33,845 nucleotides of DNA, from positions 1 through 33,845 of the forward strand of contig JAUICE010000020.1 of NCBI GenBank assembly GCA_030428185.1, read 5' to 3'. The position numbers were made by a program, and so were the translations under genes. This stretch comes from Gammaproteobacteria bacterium (lineage in GTDB: Bacteria; Pseudomonadota; Gammaproteobacteria; Legionellales; Legionellaceae). Below the pieces are notes generated by a model that worked only from the letters and a program-made list of their open reading frames with translations, was not told where the DNA came from and did not search any database. Of the stretch, positions 1 through 9,103 are shown piece after piece. Each line of letters starts with the position of its first letter. Position 1 is the stretch's first letter.

Positions 1-157
1 AAAATTCGTACATTAGCTTGGGTGTTCTATGAGCAGAAATAACATTTACCTGATGAGTCACACCAAAAGCGTTCAATATTTCGATACTATGAGTCATGGT
101 GTCTTTATCTGAAATTGACCCCATTGCTACTACTACATCTGTCTTTGTAAAGTTCAT
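1..157 (-). CDS. purE: PurE, N5-carboxyaminoimidazole ribonucleotide mutase (N-terminal 52 codons only)
   Basis: Class I PurE converts N5-CAIR to CAIR in purine biosynthesis in the cytoplasm. The minus-strand reading from the ATG at 157 begins MNFTKTDVVVAMGSISD and later shows ISAHRTPKLMYEF. These are the two hallmark PurE motifs, the MGSxSD phosphate-binding loop and SAHRTP. A GGAAG Shine-Dalgarno lies about 8 bases upstream of the ATG. The gene runs off the left edge, so only about a third of the usual 160-170 residues is present. It is divergent from the carbonic anhydrase gene across about 220 bp. No purK is visible because it would lie outside the window. Identification from motifs is firm. 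Confidence 0.9.
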   Translation of the reverse strand, partial: MNFTKTDVVVAMGSISDKDTMTHSIEILNAFGVTHQVNVISAHRTPKLMYEF

Positions 158-303
158 TGTTAGCACTTCCAGATATCTTGAGTATGGATGTAGAGTTTAT
201 CAATTTGCACTTCGTATTGAAACTGTTCTAAATTTGATTTTTATATTCAAAAAAATTATTAAAACCAGAAAGCTTACCTTTGTCTTTTCATAGAGCACTA
301 TTT

Positions 304-332
304 TTGAGTAAAACTTACTATTTAATTAATAC
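304..332 (+). promoter_or_regulatory. possible sigma70 promoter for carbonic anhydrase
   Basis: TTGAGT at 304-309 is followed after 17 bases by TAATAC at 327-332, about 50 bases before the carbonic anhydrase ATG. The region is so AT-rich that chance matches are easy, and a second -10-like TAATAAT follows closely. Confidence 0.3.
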
Positions 333-381
333 TAATAATCAGTTAGAGTTTATCTATGCACTTCTATTTGGTTGAATATTT

Positions 382-1086
382 ATGCCTCATACACATTATT
401 TAGATGAAGAAACACAACGCGCCTTAACGCCCAAAAAAGTATTAGGGCATTTGATAGCAGGAAACAAGAGATTTGTTGATCAAACACCACTTTCTAGAGA
501 TCTAACCAGTAGGCTGGAGGCTGCAAAAAAAGCACAGTTTCCAATGGCCTTTATTCTAGGTTGTATTGACGCTCGAGTCCCTAACGAGCGAATTTTCGAC
601 TCCTGCATCGGTGATTTGTTTGTTGGGCGTGTTGCTGGAAATGTTGTTGGCTATGATATGATTGCTTCTCTTGAGTTTGCTTGTGCTGTGGCTGGCTCTA
701 AATTGATTGTTGTGCTTGGCCATACTGATTGTGGCGCGGTTAAGGCTGCGTGCTCTGATGTTGAGTTATCACATTTGTCAAAGCTTTTAAGGAAACTTAG
801 ATCACCAATAACGACAGCAAAATATTTAAAAACAGATAAAGATGCGCTAGTGGATAAAGTCACTCATTTAAATGTTGCACATTCTATGGTGCGAATACAC
901 CAAAAAAGCCCTCTTTTATCAAAACTTATTGATAGTGGTGAGGTCGGTATAGTCGGTGGAATATACAGTGTTGGCACAGGAAAGGTGACGCTTCGCTCGT
1001 ATAAGCCAGAATTACTAGAGCTAAAAGCCATCGATGTTCCACAGACACTAGTTACACAGGTTGATGCATTATTTTCACCCGACTAA
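382..1086 (+). CDS. beta-class carbonic anhydrase
   Basis: Zinc enzyme interconverting CO2 and bicarbonate, probably cytoplasmic because no signal peptide is visible. The 234-residue protein has the beta-class zinc site: C61-x-D63-x-R65 in GCIDARVPNER, and H114-x2-C117 in GHTDCGAV. The D63/R65 dyad that organises the active site is present, as is the RVAGNVV segment typical of the family. Length is normal for beta-carbonic anhydrases. The Shine-Dalgarno upstream of the ATG is weak, and the next upstream ATG (356) is out of frame. The gene ends 15 bases from the convergent hemF stop, leaving no room for a separate terminator. In a host-associated bacterium it may serve bicarbonate supply or pH adaptation; that role is inferred. 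Confidence 0.93.
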   Translation: MPHTHYLDEETQRALTPKKVLGHLIAGNKRFVDQTPLSRDLTSRLEAAKKAQFPMAFILGCIDARVPNERIFDSCIGDLFVGRVAGNVVGYDMIASLEFACAVAGSKLIVVLGHTDCGAVKAACSDVELSHLSKLLRKLRSPITTAKYLKTDKDALVDKVTHLNVAHSMVRIHQKSPLLSKLIDSGEVGIVGGIYSVGTGKVTLRSYKPELLELKAIDVPQTLVTQVDALFSPD

Positions 1087-1101
1087 GTACGTACTCACTG
1101 T

Positions 1102-2004
1102 CTACACCCACTCTTGTTGCTTTAAAAAGACTTCATAAAGCTCGGCTTCTTTGCTGTCTTTGTCAGGATGCCAGTCGTAGTGCCATGATACATGGGGCGG
1201 TAATGACATTAATATACTTTCCGTACGCCCGTTGGTTTGTAGTCCGAATAGGGTTCCTCTATCGTAGATTAAATTAAATTCAACATAGCGACCACGACGA
1301 TATAACTGAAAATCTTTTTCAGTTTGTGTAAACGGTGTACTCTTACGTTTATGAACAATTGGAAGATAGGCTTTTAAAAAGCTATTTGCCATAGAGCGTA
1401 CTAAATCGAATGACTCCTCAAAACCATTGTCATTAAGATCGTCAAAGAACAAGCCACCCACACCTCTAGGCTCATTTCTATGGGTTAGATAAAAATATTC
1501 ATCACACCATTTTTTATAATGAGGGTAAATAGATAACCCATATGGATCACAAGCGTTTTTTGCAGTTTGGTGCCAGTGCTTGCAATCTTCCAGGTAGCCA
1601 TAATAAGGCGTTAAGTCGTATCCACCACCAAACCACCAAACTGGATTATCATCTAGGGTCGTAAAATATCGAAAATTTGCATGTGTTGTTGGAATAAATG
1701 GGTTATCTGGGTGTAATACTAGAGACACTCCCGTTGCATGAAAAGGTCGACCAGCGAGTTCAGGGCGTTTTTGTGTGGCTGCACTAGGGAGTGTTGGGGC
1801 CTGGATACTAGAAAAGTTAACGCCGCCTTTTTCAAAAACATCACCGTTTGCAATGACCTTGGTGATGCCGCCACCCTCTAGAGTATCTTTTTTCCAGTTA
1901 TCGGTTTGAAAGCAAGCCTTACCATCAACTATTTCTAGCTCATGACAAATATTTTCTTGTAATGAAAGAAGAAAGGTTTTGACCTTATCCAGTTGAGCGC
2001 TCAT
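1102..2004 (-). CDS. hemF: aerobic coproporphyrinogen III oxidase
   Basis: Oxygen-dependent oxidative decarboxylation of coproporphyrinogen III to protoporphyrinogen IX, the antepenultimate step of haem synthesis, in the cytoplasm as a homodimer. The 300 residues match the normal HemF length. Diagnostic segments are LEGGGITKV near 42-50, [14 protein letters not shown] at 101-114, [13 protein letters not shown] at 123-135 and [16 protein letters not shown] at 175-190. The conserved histidines H98, H108, H145 and H175 fit the catalytic/metal-binding set of the family. It follows the oxygenase gene on the same strand after 69 bases, so the two may be cotranscribed. Nothing abnormal was seen. Confidence 0.96.
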   Translation of the reverse strand: MSAQLDKVKTFLLSLQENICHELEIVDGKACFQTDNWKKDTLEGGGITKVIANGDVFEKGGVNFSSIQAPTLPSAATQKRPELAGRPFHATGVSLVLHPDNPFIPTTHANFRYFTTLDDNPVWWFGGGYDLTPYYGYLEDCKHWHQTAKNACDPYGLSIYPHYKKWCDEYFYLTHRNEPRGVGGLFFDDLNDNGFEESFDLVRSMANSFLKAYLPIVHKRKSTPFTQTEKDFQLYRRGRYVEFNLIYDRGTLFGLQTNGRTESILMSLPPHVSWHYDWHPDKDSKEAELYEVFLKQQEWV

Positions 2005-2073
2005 AAAAAAATACTCTTTGTGCTAAATAAGGCCAATTGTAGTTGGATATACGCGCGTTGTATATGATTTTTA

Positions 2074-2907
2074 TCAATAGGTGCCTAATTCTTTTAAGCG
2101 TTCAGTTAGATAGTCATCCGCACTATAGCCTGGTTTTAATAATACCTCTGGATGAGGGTGTAGAAACAAAGGCATGGAAAGTCGAGATTGATTATTATTA
2201 TTTGGATTAACGACACGATGCCTAGTTGAACGATAAAAACTCTGAGTACACATTTCTAACATATCGCCGACATTCACAGCGATAGTCTCTCTATTTGTTG
2301 AAATATTATGCCAAATGCCATCACTGTCTTTTGCTTGTAATCCACTATTCGTTGCCCCAACAAGCAAGGTTAGTAAATCAATATCACCATGTTCGGCTGC
2401 TCTCACGGCACCCTCGGGCTCAGATCCTTGTAGGGGAGGATAGTGGAGAATTCTTAGCATATTTTTCTTTGTTCCATCGAGCATATGGGAAAGGGGCATG
2501 GAAAGTTGTTTACTGATATCAGCTGGTAAGAACTCTTCTATCCAATTCAATAGTGTCGTGGCAAGACTAACAAGCTTTTTATAAAGTTGATTAGTGTTTT
2601 GAGAAAGTTTGCTTGGAAACTGTCCCCAAGGATAGTATTGAAAAAACTCTTTAATATCCTTTACCTTGGCATCTTTAGCAACTTCAGAAACTTCCATGGG
2701 AAAGTATCCATCTTGTGTGTCACGATTAAATAGATAATTGTGTTTTTCTTTAGATGCAAAGAATGCCTCCCATTCATCAAAAGTGTTTTGTATTAACGAT
2801 AAATCAATTGGGTGATTTTTTAATACAGCAAACCCTGTATTTCTTAATGATTGGGCAAAGCGTTTTGGTGCATCGCTACTTTCACAATCTACAGTTAGAA
2901 CGTCCAT
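2074..2907 (-). CDS. 2-oxoglutarate/Fe(II)-type oxygenase, isopenicillin-N-synthase-like
   Basis: Member of the non-haem iron dioxygenase superfamily with the double-stranded beta-helix fold. The 277-residue protein has the iron triad H173-x-D175 (AEHGDIDLLTLL) and H230 (STRHRVVNP), plus the RxS pair R242/S244 that usually binds the 2-oxoglutarate carboxylate. The N-terminal DIOX_N-type segment FAQSLRNTGFAVLKNHPI (17-34) is also typical. The substrate cannot be read from sequence; relatives include ethylene-forming, gibberellin and antibiotic biosynthetic enzymes, and many bacterial members are uncharacterised. It lies 69 bases upstream of hemF on the same strand, which suggests cotranscription but not necessarily shared function. 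The active site appears intact. Confidence 0.85.
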   Translation of the reverse strand: MDVLTVDCESSDAPKRFAQSLRNTGFAVLKNHPIDLSLIQNTFDEWEAFFASKEKHNYLFNRDTQDGYFPMEVSEVAKDAKVKDIKEFFQYYPWGQFPSKLSQNTNQLYKKLVSLATTLLNWIEEFLPADISKQLSMPLSHMLDGTKKNMLRILHYPPLQGSEPEGAVRAAEHGDIDLLTLLVGATNSGLQAKDSDGIWHNISTNRETIAVNVGDMLEMCTQSFYRSTRHRVVNPNNNNQSRLSMPLFLHPHPEVLLKPGYSADDYLTERLKELGTY

Positions 2908-3022
2908 TTTTATACTCCTAGTAATACAACCGATTGCATTCTAGCAGAAGATGGGTTGAGATATACCTCTGTTTTTTCATATTGCATCATTTTGAACATT
3001 TCTAATGGTTTAATTTTTGGTA

Positions 3023-3039
3023 TTTTGATTCAATCAAAA
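3023..3039. promoter_or_regulatory. short perfect dyad upstream of the oxygenase gene
   Basis: TTTTGATT and AATCAAAA form a perfect 8-bp inverted repeat around a single C. It lies between the end of the GGDEF gene and the start of the oxygenase gene, about 115 bases before the latter's ATG. It could be an operator or, read on the minus strand, a weak terminator of the GGDEF gene. No function is proven. Confidence 0.3.
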
Positions 3040-3065
3040 ATAGAATAACTATTGTTAAATTAAAG

Positions 3066-5129
3066 CTAGGTTTTGCTAAATAATATGACGCGATTTTTAC
3101 CTAATTTTTTTGCCTTATACATGGCGTTATCAGCATATTTTATTAAAACTTCTGATTCAGTGGCATGTTTAGGGTAAATGGCTACTCCAATGCTTGCGCT
3201 ACTAGAGAGAGTTTCACTAGATATATCCATTGAAAAGCTAAGCGCATTAGAGATTTTTTTAGCAATATTCATAGCTTCATGTTCTCCAACATGTTGACAA
3301 ATGATGATGAATTCATCACCACCTATACGGCCGGCAACGTCAGTGCTCCTTAGAGACTCAGATATTTTATAAGCAGCTTTTTTTAGAAGCATATCTCCAT
3401 ATTCGTGTCCAAACTGATCATTAACATATTTTAGATTATCAATATCGATAAATAATATAGCAAAAGAATCTTCTTCTCGTTCTTTTCCTTCAGTGAGAGC
3501 GCTCAATTTTTGAATAATTCCCGCTCTATTAAGTAATTTAGTTAAATCATCTTGATAAGTTTTTTCTATATACTTTTTTAACATCGATATATTTTGTAAA
3601 AACCCATGCAATAAGTAATTATCTGAATCGCATGTTCTTTCAGTGATATAAACCGCAAAATAGGTTGTATTTTTTTGATTAATGACGTTAATTTCAAAAT
3701 ATTCTGTATTGGATTCTTTTATATTAACTAAGAGCTCCTGCTGCAATATTTCTTTTGATTTTTGATCGACTCTCTTTATGAGTAAAGATAATGGATAACT
3801 TTCTATTAACTCAGTAGGGATTTCTAGATGATGAGCTCCTTCATTAGAAAATGTAAAACTTTTGGTTTGATAGTTAAATTTCCAAAACAGAAAACCACTT
3901 TTGTTGCAAAGTTCTCTAAAATAGATGGGCTGTGAGATATCAATGTTGACACCAGTAAAATAGATAGCTTCACCGTTAAGATTTCTTTCTGTTTTACCGT
4001 ATGCTTTAATATATTTAATTTCTTTTTCTGTAATTATTCTAAAAGTAGTATTAAAAGTTTTCTCGCCAATTAAAGCCTTATTTACTTCGTTTATAGCGTC
4101 ATTTTTATCTGCGGATAATAATTTAGAAGCCCACGTATTGAATGTTGGTTTTACATCAAGAGGGACTTGGTACATTCTATACATGCATTCGTTCCATTCT
4201 AGTTTGTCATTTTTTATATCCCAAATCCAGATACCAATATCTCCCGCATTTAGCGCTAATAAATATCTTTTAATCCTGTTTTGTAAATCAATGATATCCC
4301 TTTTTGCATTTTCAGCATTCTTTATGCTTTTAATCATAGTTGACTTCACATCATGATGCATCCTTGATCGAATTATAAAAAAAACAAGCAGAGTAATAGA
4401 GGCTAAAAAGAGAAGAAATAAGCTTAAGGTTAATTCCTTAATATTGTTTATGGCAGAATTGTTCTTTGCATATAAGGCTATCTGGTAGTCTGAGCCTAAA
4501 ATTGATAGAGATTCACGTTTTACGAGAGCTACTTTATTTTCAGATTGATTATTTATCATTTGATGATTTGCAAACAACTCTATATAAAATTGATTGTTAT
4601 GGATATTTAGCTTATCAATAAGCCTTTTTAAGTTTAAGAAGATAACAATCTTCGCATTATATGCGGGAGTTGATATTATTTGAACGGTTGTGTTTCCTAG
4701 TTTAATTGGTTTTGAAATATTGCCGTTAATAGGATCAGTGTACTTGTTGATTTTTTTTGATTGCATGAGATCCTTTAAAAAGATTTTATACTTGTACTCA
4801 TTACTAATTATTTTGATAGCTTCATTATTGTTATCTAATAAAGCGATTAATTTAATATATCGTAAATTATATAAATACATTCGTGCATCAGTTTCAAAAG
4901 CTTCATTGTTTTTATATATATTATGTGAAATTCTATTTTGCATGCGGCTTAGTGACTTAGAGATTTCATGTATATTTGATTCTAGTGCTATGAGCGATAG
5001 GGTTGCATTGCTATCTATCGCTAGACTAGATAGTTTAGTAGTCTGGCTATAAACATAATAAATGAGCCCGGCCAAAAAAATAGAAATAAAACAAAAAACT
5101 AGATATTTATATAAAGGTATTTTTTGCAT
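3066..5129 (-). CDS. membrane-bound PAS-GGDEF diguanylate cyclase
   Basis: Predicted to make cyclic di-GMP from two GTP in response to a signal. The 687-residue protein has a transmembrane helix at about 8-28, an extracytoplasmic sensor region of roughly 200 residues, a second helix at about 232-254, then a short coiled linker. A PAS-like fold follows at about 285-400 (GIWIWDIKNDKLEWNE) and a weaker PAS-like segment at 403-515. The C-terminal GGDEF domain spans about 524-685, with the intact signature GGDEF at 603-607 and the FIDIDNLKYVND metal-binding motif. An RxxD inhibitory site (R594-S-T-D597) sits exactly five residues before the signature, so product feedback inhibition is expected. 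No EAL domain is present. It is transcribed in the same direction as the oxygenase gene 158 bases downstream. Confidence 0.92.
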   Translation of the reverse strand: MQKIPLYKYLVFCFISIFLAGLIYYVYSQTTKLSSLAIDSNATLSLIALESNIHEISKSLSRMQNRISHNIYKNNEAFETDARMYLYNLRYIKLIALLDNNNEAIKIISNEYKYKIFLKDLMQSKKINKYTDPINGNISKPIKLGNTTVQIISTPAYNAKIVIFLNLKRLIDKLNIHNNQFYIELFANHQMINNQSENKVALVKRESLSILGSDYQIALYAKNNSAINNIKELTLSLFLLFLASITLLVFFIIRSRMHHDVKSTMIKSIKNAENAKRDIIDLQNRIKRYLLALNAGDIGIWIWDIKNDKLEWNECMYRMYQVPLDVKPTFNTWASKLLSADKNDAINEVNKALIGEKTFNTTFRIITEKEIKYIKAYGKTERNLNGEAIYFTGVNIDISQPIYFRELCNKSGFLFWKFNYQTKSFTFSNEGAHHLEIPTELIESYPLSLLIKRVDQKSKEILQQELLVNIKESNTEYFEINVINQKNTTYFAVYITERTCDSDNYLLHGFLQNISMLKKYIEKTYQDDLTKLLNRAGIIQKLSALTEGKEREEDSFAILFIDIDNLKYVNDQFGHEYGDMLLKKAAYKISESLRSTDVAGRIGGDEFIIICQHVGEHEAMNIAKKISNALSFSMDISSETLSSSASIGVAIYPKHATESEVLIKYADNAMYKAKKLGKNRVILFSKT

Positions 5130-5435
5130 TATTCAAACTTAGTAAGAGCGTCTTGTTTGAGTATAGCTTGTAATAGTTTTTGCAACGTACTTTTTTAATC
5201 TTTTTTGGCAATATTGTGACCTATATTATTGATATCGAAGTTTTAGAAGTGTCTGTTCAAAAAAATACTCTCGAACTGATTTGGATCATTATGAATACTA
5301 ATAATTAGTAAATAAAAATGTAATTTATATTTAGGTTAAAAAATATTCAGTAAACTAAACCTATTTTCAAGAGAGTGTATTGCCGGTTTCATCGAGTTAT
5401 TTTTTTTGCCATGATGTAATTTTTATTGACAGCCC
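5130..5435. other. gene-free stretch, about 300 bp
   Basis: This is AT-rich DNA between the 5' end of the GGDEF gene and the 3' end of the lysine-rich orphan. No ORF with a ribosome binding site, RNA gene or convincing hairpin terminator was found. It should hold the promoter for the GGDEF gene, but no clear -35/-10 pair was recognised. Confidence 0.5.
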
Positions 5436-6677
5436 TCAGCTCGTGTAACTACTTTTACTGGTATAAATTTCTTCTTGCATCTCATTGAATCGCTCATATA
5501 CGGGATTGTTATACATTAAATATATTATATTAGTTAAGTCTTCTTTTATTTTCCTGTTAATAAATTGCGGAAGAGATAAAAAGACATCGTAGTAGGGATC
5601 AGTTGCTTGATTTTTAGCGTTACACATAAAAAATGTCCCTTCTTTTTGTAACTCCCAGACGCGTTTAAATGCTTTGGGAAACGGGATCTCTTCTCTCATT
5701 TTTATATCAAGAAAGCTAAATTTATTGGCCATACCTTCAAAAAAGCTGTTCATAGCTTTTAAAAATAAATTAAGTGCCTTATCTGGACGGATTTCTCCTT
5801 GTGAAACTTTATTTAATATTTCTAATGCACGACAGACAGTATCGCTTCTTTGGTATGTACCTTCTAACTTGCAGTCAAATTGGTTTACAATTTCAGGAAG
5901 TGCGTGTGTAAGATTCATCACATCCTTTAAATGAGTTCCTTCAAGTATGGAGTCCTCTCCAAATTCTTCAAGAAGCTTTTGTTGCTCATCACTTTTTTTC
6001 TGAACGACACTTGCAACATAATATTTTAACCACTCGGGATCTTTATCTTTAGGTGGTGTAGGGGCGGAGGAAGAAAAAAAAGTGAGCATACTACTGGTAG
6101 TTTGTACGACAGAGGCCAAATATCCTGTATGTATATTAGTTTTGCTAATATTTTTTTTGGTATAGATATTGGGAAATAATGAAGCATGACATCCCGCCAA
6201 ACCATTTGAACCTTTACCATGCTGTAAATCTGTTTTTCCTTTGATGATATGTAGCTTCTTGTTGTAAACAGCAATACAGAGCAAAAAAAATAGATCAACT
6301 CGCATATGTGCATGGTGTTTTATCGTTTCGCTGACCATATTAATTCGTTCGAACAGTAAATCGTCTAACTCACACTCAAGTTGTAAAATGAGATCGAGGA
6401 GTTTGGGGAGCGAGTCTGATTGACTCGCGCTATTTGAATCACTACTTTGGTTGTTTTGGCTTATTAATTCTTTCTTTTTCGTTTTCAACGCTCTAAGTTT
6501 TGCTGTTTTTTCATTAATAATAGCCTGCTTTTTTGCAACCTCTTCTTCATCATAATATGGTTTTGGCTTGCCTGTCGCCCAGTATTGAGTTGAGCTTAAG
6601 CTAGGTACTAAACTTTTTCCGTTTGCAGCACCTTTTCGTCCCTTATGGGTTTTTCTTTTTGTCTTATCTTTTGCCAT
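5436..6677 (-). CDS. orphan lysine-rich protein, possible effector
   Basis: The 413-residue protein was not assigned to any family. The N-terminus is strongly basic (residues 3-15 carry K/R at 3, 5, 7, 8, 9, 12, 14 and 15), resembling a nuclear-localisation or nucleic-acid-binding patch. Residues about 43-75 look like a charged coiled coil, followed by a Ser/Asn/Gln-rich linker around 76-90. The only hydrophobic stretch (about 127-139) is too short for a confident membrane helix. The C-terminal 200 residues look mainly helical. There is no signal peptide. An AGGAAG Shine-Dalgarno precedes the ATG by about 10 bases. It is divergent from the GDSL hydrolase gene. The composition fits a type IV-secreted effector, which is inference. 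Confidence 0.7.
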   Translation of the reverse strand: MAKDKTKRKTHKGRKGAANGKSLVPSLSSTQYWATGKPKPYYDEEEVAKKQAIINEKTAKLRALKTKKKELISQNNQSSDSNSASQSDSLPKLLDLILQLECELDDLLFERINMVSETIKHHAHMRVDLFFLLCIAVYNKKLHIIKGKTDLQHGKGSNGLAGCHASLFPNIYTKKNISKTNIHTGYLASVVQTTSSMLTFFSSSAPTPPKDKDPEWLKYYVASVVQKKSDEQQKLLEEFGEDSILEGTHLKDVMNLTHALPEIVNQFDCKLEGTYQRSDTVCRALEILNKVSQGEIRPDKALNLFLKAMNSFFEGMANKFSFLDIKMREEIPFPKAFKRVWELQKEGTFFMCNAKNQATDPYYDVFLSLPQFINRKIKEDLTNIIYLMYNNPVYERFNEMQEEIYTSKSSYTS

Positions 6678-6737
6678 GTTGTTAGTTCTTCCTGAACAGT
6701 TGATAACTTTTTATATCATAAAGATTTAAAAAAAGCA

Positions 6738-6766
6738 TTGTCACAAATAATTATATGAAGTATTTT
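6738..6766 (+). promoter_or_regulatory. probable sigma70 promoter for the GDSL hydrolase
   Basis: TTGTCA at 6738-6743 and TATTTT at 6761-6766 are separated by exactly 17 bases. Transcription would begin near 6773, leaving a leader of about 17 bases before the ATG at 6790. Confidence 0.45.
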
Positions 6767-6789
6767 CTTAAACGAATATTAGAGCACGG

Positions 6790-8457
6790 ATGACTTTTAT
6801 GGAAAGAGAAGAAAAAATACAACCAAATTGTATTGAATTCATTGGTGATAGTTTATCAGATAGAGGTAATATGAATGAGCGTAAGCTTTTTGGCATTATC
6901 CCGATGAATTATCTTAGCGGTTTACGAGGGGTCTCACCGAATGGACGATTTACAAATGCATATAATTGGGCAGATATTCTCACTCAAGCAATCATTGATT
7001 CTTATGAAATAAAAAAGCATAAGGGTAAAACTCTTCATGCCTATAACATTAGCCATGAGAGTGCTTTGGATGTAAAAGAGTGGAAGCTCACCAAAATTAA
7101 AGAAAAAGTTAGATTTTATCAACATTCATATACTGATGATGATTTATTTGCGTTGAAACGCAAACATTCTAAGTTCTCGCGTCTCTTTCATGAGGGAGGA
7201 AATATACAGCGCTCAAATGCTGAAATTTCAGATGCTATTTTAACTAACCACAAAGTGGTTAGAAATATTTATACAGATGAGCTAGTGCTTGATGATGAAG
7301 ATAAAATTGAATATCAAGGGAAAACATTCGCGAGAACTTATGCTGAAGGCGGGTTAACTTCTAGACGGTTTACCAAAAAGTTTTCTACTCTTTGGACATG
7401 GAATGTTAAACACCTATTTAGCCGATTAATTTTAAAAAATCTAGAGGCTATGCGCCATATCATTTTTAGTGACGATAAAAAGTATCACTATGACAGAGAG
7501 AAAAACAGTAAGACACTTGTTATCGAATGGTCTGGTGCTAATGATATGATAACCGTGAGCTCAAGACCCACTGTAAGCCTTGCAAAAAAAACAGTTAAAG
7601 CTCGCATCGATAATGTAAAAGAGCTGATAAAAAACGGTGGTTATAAGCATTTTGTTTTATTTTCCTTACCTGATCTTTCCTTAACTCCTAGGTATCAGAC
7701 GACTAAGAAAGAAGAGAGGAACTTTGCCTATCTTGCTTCAAAAGCATTTAATGATGCATTGAGAGATGAAGTGATAAATCTTAGGGAAATTTATCCTGAT
7801 TGTCAGATTGATATTTTTGATGTTAATGAAACGTTCAATCAGTTATTTGCTTATCCTGAAAATTTTGGCTTTGATAAGGACAAGTTAACCCAGCCATTTC
7901 TTGACGCTATTAAAGATCCAATTACGCCCGATGGAACTTCGCCTAGCGATGGTTATGCATTTTGGGATGATGTCCACCCAACGGCTGATTTACAGGCGAG
8001 ACTTGCTGAGCATTGCTTGAGATTTATTAAACAAATCTATGATATTCGTCCTAGATTTTTTAATGCTAAAGCCAATGGCGTTAGTAATAAAGTAAAATCG
8101 TCTTCAGCAGCGCCTGTCAAACAGTATGATAGTAAGCTTAGTTATCAAGCCTCTGAGCATGATAACTTGAATAATCCTGATATGGCTTCAGGTTCTGTTG
8201 GAGCCATATCAGTAGCCGAGCAATATAAAGATCAGTTTGAGCAGGCCTATGCTAACCAGCTTGATGAAGACTATAATTCTATCGGTGGTAGCTGGCGTAA
8301 GTCTCGAGCACCATATTTAAAAAACGCTTCACTAAAAGGTATTATTCAATATGGCTTACTTCATCAAAATAGTCGCACACATCGTATTATGAAAGAAAAA
8401 TTACATTGGATTGATGATGATAATCAATTGAATGGACAAATGAGTACACTTGTATGA
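6790..8457 (+). CDS. SGNH/GDSL-family lipase or acyltransferase without signal peptide
   Basis: The four SGNH blocks are present in order: nucleophile S21 in FIGDSLSDRGN, block II glycine G52 in SPNGRFTN, block III N251 in WSGANDM, and the catalytic D393-x-x-H396 in DDVHPT. A GG pair in YAEGGLTS (184-191) matches the bacterial lysophospholipase/GCAT branch. The family hydrolyses or transfers acyl chains from phospholipids or other esters. At 555 residues it is longer than typical 300-450-residue relatives. There is an insertion between blocks II and III and a C-terminal tail of about 125 residues of no recognised fold. The start lacks a signal peptide, so classical export is unlikely; cytoplasmic action or delivery to a host by a specialised secretion system is possible. 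A weak TTAGAG ribosome site precedes the ATG. Confidence 0.85.
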   Translation: MTFMEREEKIQPNCIEFIGDSLSDRGNMNERKLFGIIPMNYLSGLRGVSPNGRFTNAYNWADILTQAIIDSYEIKKHKGKTLHAYNISHESALDVKEWKLTKIKEKVRFYQHSYTDDDLFALKRKHSKFSRLFHEGGNIQRSNAEISDAILTNHKVVRNIYTDELVLDDEDKIEYQGKTFARTYAEGGLTSRRFTKKFSTLWTWNVKHLFSRLILKNLEAMRHIIFSDDKKYHYDREKNSKTLVIEWSGANDMITVSSRPTVSLAKKTVKARIDNVKELIKNGGYKHFVLFSLPDLSLTPRYQTTKKEERNFAYLASKAFNDALRDEVINLREIYPDCQIDIFDVNETFNQLFAYPENFGFDKDKLTQPFLDAIKDPITPDGTSPSDGYAFWDDVHPTADLQARLAEHCLRFIKQIYDIRPRFFNAKANGVSNKVKSSSAAPVKQYDSKLSYQASEHDNLNNPDMASGSVGAISVAEQYKDQFEQAYANQLDEDYNSIGGSWRKSRAPYLKNASLKGIIQYGLLHQNSRTHRIMKEKLHWIDDDNQLNGQMSTLV

Positions 8458-8468
8458 GCTTAGTATTC

Positions 8469-8522
8469 TAGATAGTGCGCTTGGTTATTCAGGGAGTCTT
8501 TAGTAACCCATAGCACTATCTA
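8469..8522. terminator. bidirectional hairpin between convergent genes
   Basis: TAGATAGTGC (8469-8478) pairs perfectly with GCACTATCTA (8513-8522), and an inner GGTTA/TAACC stem (8483-8487 with 8504-8508) sits within the loop. It starts 11 bases after the GDSL stop and faces the convergent small gene. It lacks a strong T tract, so the terminator role is inferred from position and stability. Confidence 0.55.
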
Positions 8523-8564
8523 ATCTTAATTTAAGTTGAATAAGCTTTATAAAATAATGATTTT

Positions 8565-8924
8565 TCACATGATAGGAATTTTTAACATCGCTCGTGCACA
8601 AGAATCATATTCTTCGCGAATATCTTCATTAACAGCCAGTAGTTTTTTATTAGCTTCAGCCAGTAAATGTGAAAATTTAGTATTAGCATCAGAATATGAT
8701 TCTATGAACTCTAAAGTATCACATTGTCCAGAAGTATCTGTTTTATTTTTTGAAATTATTTTTATTACTTCTAGGTATGCGGTTTTATCTGCTGTTTTCC
8801 ATAATCTATATGAAGATGATATATCACTTAAAAATCCACTAGCAATTTCTGTAACAATACGCTGATAGTCAGAGAAATTCTTCATGGAGTTTATTTCTTT
8901 TTTAAATTCATCAACACTTTTCAT
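8565..8924 (-). CDS. small orphan protein, 119 residues
   Basis: Not recognised. It is a charged, mostly helical polypeptide with no signal peptide or membrane helix. Two cysteines occur, in SGQCDT and DSCARAM. This strand was preferred over the overlapping plus-strand frame because an AAGGA Shine-Dalgarno stands about 6 bases before the ATG, while the plus-strand frame has none and a less protein-like composition. It is convergent with the GDSL gene across a shared hairpin. No function is proposed. Confidence 0.65.
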   Translation of the reverse strand: MKSVDEFKKEINSMKNFSDYQRIVTEIASGFLSDISSSYRLWKTADKTAYLEVIKIISKNKTDTSGQCDTLEFIESYSDANTKFSHLLAEANKKLLAVNEDIREEYDSCARAMLKIPIM

Positions 8925-9103
8925 TAATTGTCCTTATTTTGATTTTAGTGGTTTAATTTTAAATGCAGCAAAATAAAGCGCAATGCAATTAGTTAAAATA
9001 AGTAAAAAAAAGTGGGTTATAACTTCAGATGTGAAAACAAGTTTGAATGTTATTTAATTTTTTTTGGTTAGTCATAAGAATTAAGCATGACACGTGTTTA
9101 TTA

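Noticed and set aside
96-293. 65-residue plus-strand ORF at the left edge
   Set aside because: It overlaps the start of purE in antisense, lacks a ribosome site and has no protein-like composition.
1086-1095. AGTACGTACT palindrome between carbonic anhydrase and hemF
   Set aside because: It is too short for a terminator and has no T tract; it could be chance.
8536-8865. 109-residue plus-strand ORF with a hydrophobic start
   Set aside because: It is antisense to the 119-residue minus-strand gene, which has a good Shine-Dalgarno; the plus frame does not.
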